Shown: positions 62,502-64,000 of the stretch, one piece after another
Layout: each line of letters opens with the position of its first letter
Numbering within the stretch: the first letter of the stretch is position 1
Assembly: GCA_009792885.1 (NCBI GenBank)
Contig: WMCF01000012.1
Coordinates: forward strand, 11,396,514-11,460,513
DNA length: 64,000 nt
DNA from: Eremophila alpestris peregrina
Lineage: Eukaryota > Chordata > Aves > Passeriformes > Alaudidae
Reading direction: 5' to 3'
Program-made: the position numbers and the translations under genes
The notes under the pieces: model-generated
What the model was told of the DNA's origin: nothing
The model's database searches: none
Seen by the model: only the letters and a program-made list of their open reading frames with translations

Positions 62502-63077
62502 TATTCTGATTTCAGCTGGGGTCAGGTTACTTTTCTTCACAGTGACTGGCATGGGACTGTGTTTTGGATTTGTGCTGAACACAGGGTTGATAATACAGAG
62601 ATGTTTTTGTTACTGCTGAGTAGGGCTTGTACAGAGCCAAGGCCTCTTCTACTTTTTATGAAAGCACTGAGGGTGCTTGGGAGGCTGGGAGGAGACACAG
62701 CCAGGGCTGGTGACCCCAGCTGACCACAGGGATATTTCAGACCATGTGACATCATGTCAGTATATAAAAGGGGGGGAAGAAGGATGAAGGGGGGACATTT
62801 GGAGGAATGGCATTTGTCTTAAGTGACCATAATGTCTGATGGGCCCCTGCTGTCCTGAAAATGGCTGAACACCTGCCTGCCCACGGGAAGCACTGAATTA
62901 GTTCGTCATTTTGCTTTGCCTGTGTGCATAATTTTTGCTTTCCCTGTAAAACTGTCTTTAACTCAACCCATGGGTTTTCTATCTTTTACTCTTCTAGTTC
63001 TCTTCCTGATCCTTCTTCTGGGAGAGAAAGTGAGTTGCTGTGTGAGGATCGATGGCTGGCTGGGGTTGAACCATGAT
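62502..63077 (+). mobile_element. Solo avian ERV LTR, plus strand, near full length
   Basis: The best preserved LTR of its family in the window. It starts near 'ctgatttcagctggggtc', then 'tgtgttttggatttgtgctg', 'ggatatttcagaccatgtgacatc', a TATA box (tatataaaag, 62761-62770), 'gaaaatggctgaacacctgcctgcc', 'aaaactgtctttaactcaaccc', and ends 'ggctggggttgaaccatgat'. A 6-bp repeat atctag lies on both sides (62496-62501 and 63078-63083), a plausible target-site duplication, although the terminal TG/CA are mutated. No retroviral genes flank it, so it is a solo LTR left by recombination. Confidence 0.93.
62761..62770 (+). promoter_or_regulatory. LTR TATA box
   Basis: tatataaaag in the position expected for the U3 promoter of this LTR family. 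Whether it still drives transcription is unknown. Confidence 0.7.
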
Positions 63078-63083
63078 ATCTAG

Positions 63084-64000
63084 CAAGAAAAATCCACAAA
63101 AAAAGAAGAGAAAAAATCTGCTTTACCAGGTTTTATTCCTTTGAACCAGGTGCATGTGTCTTTTGAAACACTCCAGTAACATAAACATCTGCAAAACATT
63201 TCAACCAACAAAGGATCCACAAATTTACTTCTTTCAGCTTTCTACAGACTGACTGTATTTTTAATCCTTCAATTTGACCAGTCTGTTTTGGTATCATTTC
63301 ATTGCCATTGCTGTGGAATTCTTCTTGAATTTTTTGAATTGCAAAAGGAGAAGATTCTAAACAGTTAAAATTTTTTCTCTATTTTTTTACCCTAATGCTA
63401 TGGAGTAGCTTCAGACAGCAGCAACTGCAGAGACCTTTGGCATCTACAAAGGACAGATGTAATAATCAATATAGAATAAGTTAGTTTGCCTTGAAATAGA
63501 GTAAGTTTGCTAAGATGACATGACTAAAACCAGTAAGTATTTCATAATCCTGTTACGACACAGGAAGAAGCAATTTTATATAAAACATGATCAGCACAGG
63601 AAAGAGTAAAGTTTGTTGAGTGGATTTCAATGGTAATAAATGTTTTCCTGTAGGACGCTGTCACTGAAATATGGTCTTATTGGAGACTGAAAAACCTCAG
63701 AATTTCTAACACTTATTTTGATAAGATTTATGTACTTTGTCTATATGAGACTTTAAGAACAAACAATCCAAGTGGTGCATGGGTTGGGGAGTGAGGCAGG
63801 GGATGAGCAAGAGTGAAAAGAATGGAAACTTTCGACTCCATATATCCAGAATATTTTACATATTTTTCATGGTTTTATTCAGTTCTTCTGAGGTTTCTTA
63901 GCTTTAGTAAATATAAACTAAGAATTAAGTGGCATTATTTCAGCTTTCATTATTTTCGAATTCCACTTCCTTTTGTACCACAAACTGCACTGTAAAAATA
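63084..64000. other. Unique AT-rich DNA, no gene seen
   Basis: No repeat family or coding exon recognised up to the end of the window. Confidence 0.5.

Noticed and set aside
1..64000. CRISPR arrays, tRNA or rRNA genes, bacterial operons or prophage
   Set aside because: None seen; the AT-rich, repeat-laden sequence with CR1 and ERV LTRs is vertebrate nuclear DNA.

Overview
This window looks like gene-poor vertebrate nuclear DNA from a bird. It is AT-rich and CpG-poor, with no bacterial-style gene packing. Every long reading frame is explained by a retrotransposon, a low-complexity tract or chance. The bird assignment rests on CR1 LINEs with the ATTCTATG-type 3' end, present in at least seven well-supported copies on both strands, and on several endogenous-retrovirus long terminal repeats (LTRs) that I recognise as common avian families. 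Some LTR types feel passerine, but that is recall and not proof. The window is probably intergenic or deep inside a large intron.

Layout. 1-5.2 kb: mostly unique AT-rich DNA with two decayed CR1 traces. 5.2-5.7 kb: an LTR-like GC-richer block on the minus strand. 5.7-16 kb: unique DNA with a CR1 fragment near 12.0 kb, a possible old CR1 tail near 9.7 kb, a 26-bp perfect palindrome at 11.16 kb and a stem-loop at 7.2 kb. 16.2-16.7 kb: a truncated LTR, then the most protein-like unexplained short frame of the window (minus strand). 19.5-19.9 kb: an LTR with a clear AATAAA. 22.0-22.2 kb: a 73-bp exact direct duplication. 22.7-25.7 kb: a repeat cluster (CR1-like piece, GT-rich tract, minus-strand LTR, CR1 3' end, then a solo LTR flush against it).

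28.8-30.7 kb: the major element, a 5'-truncated CR1 on the minus strand. It carries a recognisable but broken ORF2 reverse transcriptase. 31.4-32.9 kb: two different avian LTRs abutting in the same orientation. 37.1-37.7 kb: a GC-richer block partly resembling the second of these in reverse. 39.5-40.0 kb: a pentanucleotide satellite that is GGAAA on the left and GGGAA on the right of a 180-N assembly gap. 43.3 kb, 58.6 kb and 61.3 kb: CR1 3' fragments. 57.1-57.9 kb: a CpG-rich LTR-like element with terminal inverted repeats, near-matching 5-bp flanks and a 21-G run. 62.5-63.1 kb: a solo LTR with TATA box and 6-bp flanking repeats.

The features do not form a pathway or operon. The window is a record of repeat insertion and decay in non-coding DNA. 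I found no rRNA, tRNA, CRISPR array or complete host gene, and no convincing new biological system. The best leads are a possible isolated coding exon at 16384-16540, the exact duplication at 22 kb, the composite microsatellite at the gap, and the CpG-rich LTR at 57 kb. Family identifications come from memory of consensus patterns; no database search was possible.
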